Source: Sabellastarte sp. h YS-2021 (taxonomy: Eukaryota; Annelida; Polychaeta; Sabellida; Sabellidae). Taken from it: DNA of 64,000 nt. The translations under genes were made by a program, and so were the position numbers. Shown piece after piece: positions 23,386-33,369 of the stretch; within the stretch, counting starts at the first letter, position 1, and every line of letters starts with the position of its first letter. The notes beneath the pieces are model-generated. The model made no database searches and had not been told where the DNA came from. It worked only from the letters and a program-made list of their open reading frames with translations. The stretch lies in assembly GCA_964017235.1 (NCBI GenBank), contig OZ024940.1, positions 26,913,615 through 26,977,614 of the forward strand, written 5' to 3'.

Positions 23386-23850
23386 CCCTTTCGCTACTGA
23401 AGGAACATTATTCCACGGGACTGTAGCCATATGATGTCATATCACGTCAGAAACGCCAATGAAGTAAAATAATAACTCACTACCTTATACACTTTATTTG
23501 CGGTATTTTTCGGCATATTTCATTAGGAATTGATGAACGTCGAATGGGAAAATTCGTGGGAATTCCCCAAATAAAAATAACCACGAGTAAACAATATGCA
23601 ACAATATGCGGTAAATACGGCAATATCTACAGAAACCAGTTAAAATAGGTGAAATGGTGAATTTTTTTTTAAAATATAGCATAACTTTCATATAAAATAC
23701 TTAAAATATCGGTTTAATACTGATACACCAAAGAAAACGTATAACAGTACACTGAAGGGAAAAAAGAAATATATATTATGTCGACAGACATGGTCCCTTG
23801 TAATACACATTGATGTCGACTGCTAGTCGACACACATGGTAGCGAAAGGG
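23386..23850. mobile_element. piggyBac-type MITE (465 bp) with TTAA duplication
   Basis: It is flanked by TTAA at 23382-23385 and 23851-23854. The ends CCCTTTCGCTAC and GTAGCGAAAGGG are perfect inverted repeats. A TTAA target with CCC... ends is the piggyBac signature. Removing the element and one TTAA rejoins the transposase frame (VPYF | KEQRR), which fixes the boundaries. Confidence 0.9.
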
Positions 23851-24551
23851 TTAAAGTATGGAACCAAGATGTAATTAATAAAGTCCATGTTGGTCTGTTC
23901 TGTCCTCCAATGGTTGGGAGTATGGGTGATATGCCAAGTCTCTGGCAAACTGAACACTGCATGCACTTTGTCTGTTTTTCCTTGGTAAATTAGCCGAGGT
24001 TCCTAGCAACTTCCCACGGGGTGTATTGGCTAACACCATGCTGATTTGCCTCTTATCATCAAACCCACTAATGGGAACCTGTTTTGAACCTTGAGCATGA
24101 AGTGTCCAGTTTGAAGTTGGAACTACCATTGACACCAGTTTCATCCAAATTAACCACCATTGATAGAGTGTTTTGTCACCTTGGTAGCTACTCGTTTTAA
24201 AAAAAAATCTTCTTTATTTCTTCAATGTTTGCTGGGACCTTCCTGGCTGCCTTTGCTTTTCACCCATCCAATTCTATTTAGAAGAGACTTAGCCCAGGTC
24301 TTGGTGATGTTGACTGAGACCCCCCCCCCCCCCATGCTCTGCTGGTAGGCCACTGTTTTGATCCTTCAAGATTCCTCTAGCTGTTGCCATTACAATAGTG
24401 GAGTTACTGACCCTCCCTCAACTCCGATAGCCTGCAAATGCTGAATTACAGCCTGGTCTAGGCGCTCTCCTAGAATCAGTGGCCTGCCTCTCTTGCTGGG
24501 TGGTAATGCCTCTATCTCCTCAGTTGGTTGCCTCTGTAGCTCCTTCTGATA

Positions 24552-24789
24552 GGAGGGGCCACGGTGGCAGAGAGTGGTAACACTCTCGCCTCCACCTCTG
24601 AGGCCGGGGTTCGGTTCCTGGCATGGCCTCAAGTGGGAAAGCTGGTAGTTGCTTGCTGTCGGTCGGCAGTTTACAGTACAGAACCCTGACAAACTGTATG
24701 TACTGGTTTCCTCTGCCCTTCCAACTACCCGTCGTGATATGACCTGTACAGTGTTGAAAGCGACGTAAAACCCCAAATAAATAAATAAA
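24552..24789 (+). mobile_element. tRNA-derived SINE (family 1) inside the transposase
   Basis: It is flanked by an 11-bp duplication, TCCTTCTGATA, at 24541-24551 and 24790-24800. The tRNA-like head starts at about 24555 (GGGGCCACGGTGGCAGAG), with a B-box-like GGGTTCGGTTCC and an AAATAAATAAAT tail. Removing it with one duplication copy rejoins the host frame (KAYQKE | LQRQPT). Confidence 0.92.
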
Positions 24790-24999
24790 TCCTTCTGATA
24801 AGCTTTTACCATCCCACGGACAGTTAATTCACTGATTTTCTTGTCAAGCTCCTTACTAAAGTGCCTGGCTGCCTTTGTAGCTCCAAGGAGGGCCCCCATA
24901 CTTTCCCATCTTCAGTCTTAACTCAGATGAGTAAGTACCGTATTCTCCCCCTCTTTCTCTTTTGACTCTTTGACAGCAAAACACTGTTGAGCCCTCTCT

Positions 25000-25430
25000 G
25001 GGGTAGCACACTTGTTGGGATCTGGTAAGCCTGGTACAGATGTAAACTCTGTCCTCCGTTTTGCTGTAATCCACCTTCTCAGATTCATTTTTGAAACTGA
25101 TGCAGAAATGTAAATTGTATCTCAAAAGTTGCTTCTCATATGTAGCAACTATGCATATAATGAGTGCTATGAAATGTTCAGGGTTTTGTATACACAAACT
25201 TGTCCCTTTGATTTCATTTATCAAAGAAATTACTTTCTTTGATTTTCCTCCCCTTTGAGCAGGTTTTTCATCAAAAAAAAAAAAAAATTATCTTTGATTT
25301 GTGCTTAGGATTGAACCTACTCAGCTACATCAAGGTACTGTCAATCATGCGGCTGAGAAAGATTAACAATATGAACGGGAGGTATTTTTTCCCCTCACTT
25401 TATAATTTTTTCCCTTTGCGTACCAAATGT
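25000..25430. other. No gene seen
   Basis: Upstream flank of the transposase remnant. A right-hand terminal repeat for the pogo-like element was looked for and not found. Confidence 0.4.
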
Positions 25431-25459
25431 AAACAACTAGAGGCAAAATAAAATGTAAA

Positions 25460-26815
25460 CTAGAAATAGGACGCATCTGTGGCCAGATGCTGGATGTATC
25501 CACCGACAAAGGCCAACTAACATAGTTTAGAAGATAAAAAGCGTTAATAAGCAAGCTGAAAGCACTTTTAAGTTTGGCTACCTTTATTTGACCCTGTAGC
25601 AGGGGCCCAAGGTGAAGTCTGACCACTTCAAAAGATTCGCAGTCCATGATTTCCTATAAGTCGTTTTCACATTGCAAACCTCTAGGACCAATAATAAGCA
25701 GGAGGGGCCCAAGGTGAAATCTGACCACATGAAAAGATTTGCAGCCCATGACTTCCTCTAAGTTGTTTTCATATTAATGAGTTATTTGTGAAATACTGGC
25801 TATCTGCAATACTTGTAGAGATAATTCGCATTTACTCATTTTGAGTAGGTGAATAATTAGCTACGGGTCTGAAACTTCACCAAGTGAAAGCTCTCTCAAA
25901 AGTAGGCGAATGAGTTATTTGAGAAAAATTGGCTATCTACAATACTTTTAGAGATAATTAGAATTTACTCATTTTCAGTAGGCGAGTAATTACCTACGGG
26001 TCTGGAACTTCACCATGTGAAAGCTCTCCCAAAAGTAGATGAATGAGTTATTTGATAAAAAATTGGATATCTGCAATACTTTTATAGATAATTAGCATTT
26101 ACTCATTTTGGGTAGGTGAATAATTAGCTACAGGTCTGAAACTTCACCAAGTGAAAGGTCTCCCAAAAGTAGGTGAAGGAGTTATTTGACAAAAATTGGC
26201 TATCTGGAATACTTTTAGAGATAATTTGCATTAACTCATTTTCAGTAGGTGAGTAATTACCTACGGGTCTGAAACTTCACCAAGTGAAAGCTCTCCCAAA
26301 AGTAGGTGAAGGAGTTATTCGACAAAAATTGGCTATCTGCAATACTTTTAGAGATAATTTCCATTTACTCATTTTGAGTAGGTGAGTAATTACCTACAGG
26401 TCTGAAACTTCACCAAGTGAAAGCTCTCCCAAAAGTAGGTGAAGGAGTTATTTGACAAAAATTGGCTATCTGCAATACTTTTAGAGATAATTTGCATTTA
26501 CTCATTTTGAGTAGGTGAGTAATTACCTACGGGTCTGAAACTTCACCAAGTGAAAGCTCTCCCAAAAGTAGGTGAAGGAGTTATTTGACAAAAATTGGCT
26601 ATCTGCAATACTTTTAGAGATAATTCGCATTTACTCATTTTGAGTAGGTGAGTAATTACCTACAGGTCTGGAACTTCAGCATGTGAAAGCTCTCCCAAAA
26701 GTAGGTGAATGAGTTATTTAAGAAAAATTTGCTATCTGCAATACTTTTAGAGAAAATGCAGAATTACTCATTTTTAGTAGGTAAGTAATTTAGCCACAGG
26801 CCTAATTTAGACATA
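25460..26815 (-). mobile_element. Helitron-like element with a 133-bp core array
   Basis: On the minus strand this ends with a hairpin (GCATCTG, loop, CAGATGC) followed by GTCCTATTTCTAG, then T: a good Helitron 3' terminus at 25460-25496. Inwards lies an array of eight units whose 'actcatttt' block starts at 25834, 25967, 26101, 26234, 26367, 26500, 26633 and 26766, a 133-134 bp period. The other end of the element is uncertain and may lie as far as about 27370. Confidence 0.6.
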
Positions 26816-26899
26816 AAGCCTACCAATAGAGTACTGTGGTGCACCCTGTAATATACTTTGCAAACTTGAGAAGGCTAATTTTTTTTTTGTTAGAGCGGT

Positions 26900-27370
26900 A
26901 ATGGTGAAATCTCTCTACACACTACGGCTATCCAGTGGATACAATGATTTACTCAACAGTGAGAACCTGAAAGTAGATATTGGTAAGCTATGCCATGACA
27001 TAGAGGTCTGCAATTTCACTCTGTTATAGCTGACCAAAAATTATGTGAATAACATATTTAAACAAAATACTGTAAATGTAATAGTTTTCACGTTATAACT
27101 GATTTACTCAACAGTGATAACGTCAAAGTAGCTATTACTCAGCTATGCAATGAGCTACATGTCTGAATTTTTTCTATGTTATAGCTGACCCAAAATTAGG
27201 TGAACAACATATTTAAGCAAAATACTGTAAATGCAATAGTTTTCAAGTTACAACTGATTTACTCAATAGTGACAACCTGAAAATAGCTATTGCTCAGCTA
27301 TGCCATGAGCTATAAGTCTGTAATTTCACGACGTTATAGCTGACCCAAAAGTAGGCGAACAACATATTCC
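26900..27370. repeat. Three-copy repeat, about 158 bp
   Basis: The block 'aacatattta..caaaatactg' recurs near 27047, 27206 and (truncated) 27361. Each copy carries 'agctatg.catgagcta' and 'ttatagctgacc' segments like those at 5489-6000. Confidence 0.65.
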
Positions 27371-27379
27371 TGTAACAGT

Positions 27380-27945
27380 TATTCTAAAATGGTACGTTGC
27401 GCGGTGACCTTGGACACGTCTTTTGCACAATGCTGGAATCACGAATATAGAACGGTAAATAAAACGACGCTGTTGAATTCTGCGTGCATCATCCCTTTAC
27501 GTAAAAAAGTAAACAACTAGAGGCAAAATAAAATGTAAATTATATGCAGCAAATATAAAGTGAAATAATTCAGTGGGGATTTTTATCAATATTTCATTTA
27601 AAGATCGACTACTCATTAATATTTATGAGATCACAGCATTCTGTTGGGGATTTTCTAACAATATTTTAACCAAAAGGCTGTTTGCACATCCATCACTATG
27701 CATGTTGAGTTAATGGAACAGCCAACATGGCATTGGATTTGTTTTGATCTTTGCGTAAGATTTACCCCTTATTTTGAACAAAATATCAATGTAACCATTT
27801 TAGAATAGGAATAAAAGACAAATTCTCATGTTTAAAACTATCGAGCTGCTGTATTAAAGCACTCAGCCCGAATATTCAGCCGATCGATAGTTTAAAACCA
27901 TCATAAAGCACTCAAATATGTCTTTTATTCCTATAGTAAATACTA
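27380..27945. mobile_element. Palindromic segment(s) with AGGAATAAAAGACA ends
   Basis: The segment TAGGAATAAAAGACA (about 27804) is inverted at about 27925 (TGTCTTTTATTCCTA). ATTCTAAAATGG at about 27382 is inverted as CCATTTTAGAAT at about 27796. A 31-bp sequence at about 27511-27541 repeats 25430-25460 directly. Confidence 0.45.
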
Positions 27946-27949
27946 CTCT

Positions 27950-29123
27950 TTCAAATGCCAAGCCTGTTTTCCCTTAAGTTTTAATATCATACTGATAAAG
28001 TTTTCGAAAGAATATATCCCAGATTTTGCCCAAAATATCATCACATACCTGAAATTAGAGGTCACTCTGTCCACTTACAGTTTGGTTACCAAGGACAACA
28101 TGCATCAAACACTCACCTGTTAATAATATACAGAATGCGCAGGTGTTTGCGGCTTATGTATTGTCCCCCGGCTTCTGTCTTGTTTTTTTTCTTACGTCTT
28201 AAATACACTGGGTGAAATCTTGAAACAATATTACGCAATTGAAAAACAAAAAAAATCACTCTGTTAAACTGAAGACGACAAAATTATGAATCAGTCTTTA
28301 CAAACAAGCAATCTTTCATAACAATGTCAAGTGTCGTGATTTTGCTTACATTGGAAATAGAACAAAAACCCCACTCACACTGATTCGTTCACGGCATCCA
28401 GATGTAGACTCTTGTCTTTACATGTGGCCCTGTGTCTGTCTTCACAAAGGGTTCACCTAAACTTCGGAGGCTGGTTTGTCAAAGGTTTTAAAATCAGCAA
28501 CATTATCGGGACTCAAACCCCAAACGGTAGGAGTTTTGGTCCAGCAAGTAATACTTGTCGGGAAGTTTCATGGTCACATGATTGTGATGTCACTGTTTTC
28601 ACAGCACAGCAATATTTTTCATTCTGATATGACACGCTCGTGTCCGCAATTTTTTAGCAAAGTATATTTACTCAGTCTGTTCGCTTGTTTGTAATTTTGT
28701 TTATTTGCGGTATAACTCAAAATCTACTGCATGGATTGTTATGAAATTTCCAGCGAACATCAGAACAGTTTCAAGAAAGAACTGATTCAAATGTGGGTAT
28801 GATCTGGTCAATATTCTTGATTCTGGAGAAAATGCTTACCGAAATCATCTGCATTCACTTAATACCCTGCGAAAAACATTTTGCCAAATCAGAGGGGAGA
28901 GCCAAGTGCTCCTGTTCAAATGTTACAGGAAGAAATACAAGCATAAATTTGATAACAGACTGGAAGGAGAACATTAACAAGCCCACAGTGTACCCCTGGG
29001 CACAGTGTCAGCTGACATATCCAGTAGACAGTTTTTTTACAATGTGCCTGCCTGGGTTTTGAACATTAAAATCAAATGAAAATTATTCAATATATAAGTG
29101 TACATTGCAGGATTGAAATGATC
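27950..29123. other. No gene seen
   Basis: No exon-like sequence, repeat or SINE recognised. Confidence 0.4.
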
Positions 29124-29134
29124 TTATAATCTCA

Positions 29135-29374
29135 TTTATTTATTTATTTATTTGGGGTTTTACGTCGCTTTCAACACTGTACAGGTCATATCATGACGGG
29201 TAGTTGGAAGGACAGAGGAAACCAGTACATACAGTTGGTCAAGGTTCTGTACTGCAAACTGCCGACCAACGGCAAGCAACTACCAGCTTTCCCACTTAAG
29301 GCCGTCACGGGGATCGAACCCCGGCCTCAGAGGTGGGAGGCGAGAATGTTACCACTCTGCCACCGTGGCCCCTA
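29135..29374 (-). mobile_element. tRNA-derived SINE (family 1), minus
   Basis: It runs from the tail (TTTATTTATTTATTTGGGG) to the tRNA-like head (GCCACCGTGGCCCC) and is flanked by an 11-bp target duplication, TTATAATCTCA, at 29124-29134 and 29375-29385. Confidence 0.92.
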
Positions 29375-29389
29375 TTATAATCTCACTCT

Positions 29390-30740
29390 CTCTCACTGTT
29401 TCCAATACATTTAAGGAGGTCCTTGCCACAAAATTAAAATATGTCAGGGAAATTTGTCACTTGACAGAAAAATCTACTATCTTTACGCTATATTGGAGTG
29501 GATCCCGTTCAAATGGGAAATGTTGTTGAAGAATGTCTGTTTGTTCGGACAAATCTGATGACCCCTTTAATGCGAAATTGTTTTTAGATAGAAATAAGAT
29601 TGTTGGGAAGATATCTACTACAAATAAACAGTACACTTGATTGTAGTTTATTTGACTTTAAATAACAAAGTACTGTAATTCAAGTAAGATATGAAAGCAC
29701 ACTAGAGATTGAGAACACGTTATCAGAGGTTTTCTTCACAGAATCTCTTGCATTTGGTAATCAATACGGAGAAATTTGCAACCAAGTCTTATCAGCGATA
29801 AGATTTGCTGGTGTGACAAAGTCCACGAATAGATAAAAAAAGCAATTCAAGAGGGGGAGTCATGTCTTTCAATACAAGAAACAAATGCCTAATACACTAG
29901 AAACTCCGTTATCTGGAATTCTCTTATCCATGCAATATTATTTAGTTCTTTTCACTGAGACTCTCCTAAAGCTGTACTTCCCCATCGCTTTATTACTAAA
30001 ACAACTCATTTTATCTGTATTTAATGAACGCTTTATCATCCTTTCAATTTACTCAAACTCCTATGCACTCTCCCAAATTTCTATTTCCCTATTTTTCTGT
30101 ATTCTAATACAACACAGCTGTGTCGGTAAATCCGACTGGCCAAAAGCGGGGACATTTGTCAATATTAAAATTCCCTTTAAAGTATACCCAATTATACGGC
30201 TCACATGAAAAAGTGTCATCGAAGAGTAAATTTAAGCAAACGCAGACATCTATCGTACAATGTTGTTTTAATCAATCAGACTATAATTCTACAAAATGAT
30301 CAACCACCGAGTATAACTTCACTGTTGGCATACTAGACTATAATCCTGAATAAAGTACATATTTTTTTCTATTTTTGTAACCGTTTTAACAAAGTCTTAT
30401 TAACCCTCCAACCCCCCACCCCCACCCCACCCACTCAATGTTGTGTGTTTGGGAACAAATGTCTGCTTCAGTGCAAATTAATTGCAATGTCTTGGACCCT
30501 TCTGTAATGTCCATTCCAATCCTTCCTCCAAATCAATGTCTTAAATCACTTTATTAAGTTATTATTTACAGAAAATAACAATCAACTAGAGTATATGTGA
30601 AGATATGACACGTGATCTAATCTCATAAAACTTTAACTTCAATAACAGTTAATCCCTGCATAACCAGACTCGTCATCTGATGAGCAATTTGGAACAATAT
30701 CTCTTGTAAAGCTCGAGACATTCCCTCTTTCCACCCCCAC
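29390..30740. other. No gene seen; one pogo-like end
   Basis: A pogo-like end (CACTAGAAACTCCGTTATCT) lies at about 29894. A C/A-rich stretch lies at 30405-30435. Downstream of the caveolin B stop there is no other coding sequence; the 3' UTR is presumably here. Confidence 0.45.
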
Positions 30741-30742
30741 CT

Positions 30743-31024
30743 CTAGATCTGCGTGACGACCCTCTCGGGCAAACCTTTCAGCGTGAAGGTGAAGCGGCCC
30801 GCTATCAGACTGAAGATGTTGCCACACGACTGGAACACGGGGTCGAGGCTGATCCGGACGGAGGCCCGCAGCAGCAGGGCCATCACCCGCATCCACGTGA
30901 AGGCCAGCTTGATGGAAGGCTGGACCACCCAGACGATGAAGAAAGAGTTGATGGCAAAGAGGAGTCCATAGACAAAAGCCAGCAGGATCCCGATAACCAG
31001 GGACAAGCTGTAGTAGACTGCTGC
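30743..31024 (-). CDS. Caveolin B, terminal exon (membrane hairpin and C-terminus)
   Basis: 93 codons plus TAG. It carries the hydrophobic hairpin and the Cys-containing C-terminal part LDPVFQSCGN. The acceptor is TTTTTACAG. GC content is visibly higher than in the flanks. Confidence 0.88.
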   Translation of the reverse strand, partial: AAVYYSLSLVIGILLAFVYGLLFAINSFFIVWVVQPSIKLAFTWMRVMALLLRASVRISLDPVFQSCGNIFSLIAGRFTFTLKGLPERVVTQI

Positions 31025-33315
31025 CTGTAAAAATGAAAAAAAAAAAAAACACACAAACAAAGGACATAGACATTATTCAGTAGAGCTGAAACGATTAGCA
31101 AAATTTGGTAGCCAGGTAGTCGCTTGCATGAACTGTCGACCAACTGATTGTTTCTGATGTTTAGCATGTATGAGAAATACCGAAAACGCGTGTGTTTTCC
31201 GGATGTCAAAACAAACAAAATCGCGGATCGCGAGATGCTGAAAAGCAAAGAATTCACCAGATTATTCGGTAAATTGGCCATTAATGTAATATTTTGATAT
31301 TTTAAAACTAAAATGCATATAAAATGCGTTTTAATTTGATACGTTTTAACTTTTAAGGTCTTAACTCAAGATACTCATAGTTCCAACGATTGCATAAAAT
31401 CCACTATGTGGTGATATACACAAGAAAACAATTAACCGATTTTATAATACTGGCGTCAATTAGTGCTTTGATAACCTACTAATCAATCAGTACAGAAAAT
31501 CGTTTCAGCTCTATTATTCAGTCAGTCAATCAGGAAGATTTGACCTCAAAAACCAGATAGTATGATACACAGACGCCTCCTGCTTTTATCAGGCATTTCT
31601 TTGACATTTCACCAGTAACCAGGGTGCAGCAATATGAAACTATGACTTTAATACATTGATGCATATATTTTTTTGAGAATGAACAAATAATTTCTTTGCA
31701 CTGTTTGCTATACTTACTAACGTTAAGCCGACACAAAAGGCTCAGATTTAAGTACGTGACTTAGCCTAAGCCTGGCTAAGCCAAAGACCCTTTGTGAAAC
31801 TTGCTCTGGTTCTCCCAGTTTACCATTGCAAGCAATGTGTCACCAAAAATATTCAAAGTATAAATTCTCCGAGGCACCAAATTTGGCTTTAAAACTAGCC
31901 AAAAAAGGGTAATGAAATACTTCTAAGACACTGCCCACAGGTTTGATACCACATGCCTTGTTGAAACCGGTGCATGCTGGTCAACGTGCAAGATTTGAAC
32001 CCCCTCACCTCACAAGTGAAACATGAGCATGTTACCACTCCATCTTCGTGCCCTCTTCAGGTGGCGAGATATGTAACCAAGCTATATATATACTTACCTG
32101 AACGTTTTCAAACAGAAGACATGCAATCTTCTTGATCCAGGGAGCCAGGTACCTGCCTGTAGTGGTGACCTCATAATGCCTCGGTTCAATGAACACCTCT
32201 CCGTAGTGCGACTGAAAGAAAGGACAAAAATGTACAGGAATTAACATCTTCAGCGCATTCAGGTAACTGCACTGCAGTTAAAACATGTAATTACCTCAGA
32301 TGTTATAACACTCCTCTGTTCACCTGTTATTATAGGAGATGCAACACTACTATTGTTACCAGGAATTACCTTGGTGGTACTCCTATTATTACCTGCAATT
32401 ACTCTGGCAAATGGTTGCAATCCTATAAAGTAACTTACCTTCACAATCATGTAATGACACCTCCTATTATTAGTACTTGTAATTACCTTTACATGTAATT
32501 ACCAGGGTGTCCTATGACTACATGTAATTACCTTTTGCATTGTATCTGTATACTCGGTGCCATATGGCCTTTACTAGAGGAGGCAAAAGACGATTAAACC
32601 CACATACAAGTACATCCTCAACCTCTTGGGACTAACTCTCCCCTTCTGAAAGACTGAGTCTCACAGACGACCACTGAAAACTGTCCCACAGGATCTTTGG
32701 CATTCCATTGGATACTGTACACAGTGACAGGACAGACATTTTAAGTGGTCATCCAAGCCACCATGCATCTGTACCTGGGATTGAACACAGGTCTCTTGGA
32801 TTACTAGGCAAGTGTGTTATTCACTACCCCACTGGTGGCAGACACATACCTCTGCATGTAGTTGTGTTTCCTACTGTTACCTGTAATTACCTTTACATTC
32901 GGTAACAATCTTACTGCTACCTGCAATTGTTACCTTTAAAACTCCCACTGCCCCATGTAATTACCTTGATATGATGGCCCAGGTTACCTGCAATTACCTT
33001 GATATGATGGCCCAGGTTACCTGTAATTACCTTGATATGATGGCCCAGGTTACCTGTAATTACCTTGACATGATGGCCCAGGTTACCTGTAATTACCTTG
33101 ATATGATGGCCCAGGTTACCTGTAATTACCTTGATATGATGGCCCAGGTTACCTGTTATTACCTTGATATGATGGCCCAGGTTGTAATAGTCCTCTGGCT
33201 CGGGAATGTCGACTTCAGTGAGCAGTTTTGTGGGTTCTGTCAGCTCCATCTCACTCGAGTACGCTCCTGCTGGTGTAACGGACACTTTCGCACCGTTCTT
33301 CTCGTTGTACGCCAT
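30743..33315 (-). CDS. Caveolin-like gene B (3 coding exons, 182 aa)
   Basis: Coding exons are 33315-33163, 32211-32098 and 31024-30743, with both introns in phase 0. Seen: N-terminus MAYNEKNGAKVS ... EPEDYYNLGHHIK; a signature-like GEVFIEPRHYE; a scaffolding-like LAPWIKKIACLLFENVQ; a hydrophobic hairpin AAVYYSLSLVIGILLAFVYG; then VQPSIKLAF, LDPVFQSCGNIFSLIAG and the end RVVTQI. Length and layout fit caveolins, which scaffold plasma-membrane invaginations. Same gene structure as caveolin A 9.7 kb downstream. If the 33-bp repeat after exon 1 is retained, exon 1 can grow by up to six in-frame 11-residue units. Confidence 0.8.
31081..31513. mobile_element. hAT-type MITE (433 bp) in caveolin B intron 2
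   Basis: The terminal inverted repeats are TAGAGCTGAAACGATTAG and AAATCGTTTCAGCTCTA. A perfect 8-bp target duplication, TTATTCAG, flanks it at 31073-31080 and 31514-31521. An 8-bp duplication with TAGAG ends is typical of hAT. Confidence 0.88.
32098..32211 (-). CDS. Caveolin B, coding exon 2
   Basis: 38 codons, SHYGEVFIEPRHYE to FENVQ, phase 0 on both sides, acceptor TTTCAG and donor GTAAGT. It matches gene A exon 2 in length and core motif. Confidence 0.87.
32555..32860 (-). mobile_element. Diverged tRNA-derived SINE (family 2), minus
   Basis: It resembles the reverse complement of 43441-43777, notably 'aagtggtcatccaagcca', 'tacctgggattgaaca' (B-box side) and 'ggcaagtgtgtta'. It is truncated and mutated, and lies in caveolin B intron 1. 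Confidence 0.6.
32965..33190 (-). repeat. 33-bp tandem repeat x7 across a splice donor
   Basis: Seven copies start (CTTGATATGATGGCCCAGG on the plus strand) at 32965, 32998, 33031, 33064, 33097, 33130 and 33163, exactly 33 bp apart. Each contains the end of coding exon 1 (NLGHHIK), a GTAAT-type donor and a few intron bases. Since 33 = 11 codons, the frame stays open through all copies (unit NLGHHIKVITG). Confidence 0.95.
33163..33315 (-). CDS. Caveolin B, coding exon 1
   Basis: 51 codons. I chose the ATG at 33315 (MAYNEK). The open frame upstream to about 33357 has no ATG in frame before it. The first possible donor, ATCAAG|GTAATA, ends the exon at 33163; six similar donors follow in the repeat. 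Confidence 0.78.
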
Positions 33316-33369
33316 CGGCAGCTCTGTCACGTATTCACACTTCCCAGAAACACACACCTCAAGATCATC

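Larger units (their letters stand above)
23066..24990 (-). pseudogene. Decayed pogo/Tigger-like DDE transposase
   Basis: The reading direction is 24990 to 23066. In order: an N-terminal segment (YSSELRLKMGKYG near 24940; TKAARHFSKELDKKISELTV), the SKRGRPLILGERLDQAV linker, WAKSLLNRIGWVKSKGS near 24270, then NLDETG (first catalytic Asp), GFDDKRQI, TPNHW, LDVFAAHRTQDVKAL (second Asp) and CTGELQPLDVSCNGDLKGY (third Asp region). This order is typical of a family of transposon-derived DDE proteins in marine invertebrates. Frameshifts occur between NLDETG and the GFDDKRQ segment and near 24000, with stops around 24190. Two insertions split it (SINE 24552-24789, MITE 23386-23850). It is non-functional as it stands. 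Confidence 0.85.

Noticed and set aside
24160..24790. True tRNA gene near 24555 and at the other SINE heads
   Set aside because: The heads continue into a conserved SINE body with an A-rich tail and target duplications; they do not fold as complete tRNAs.
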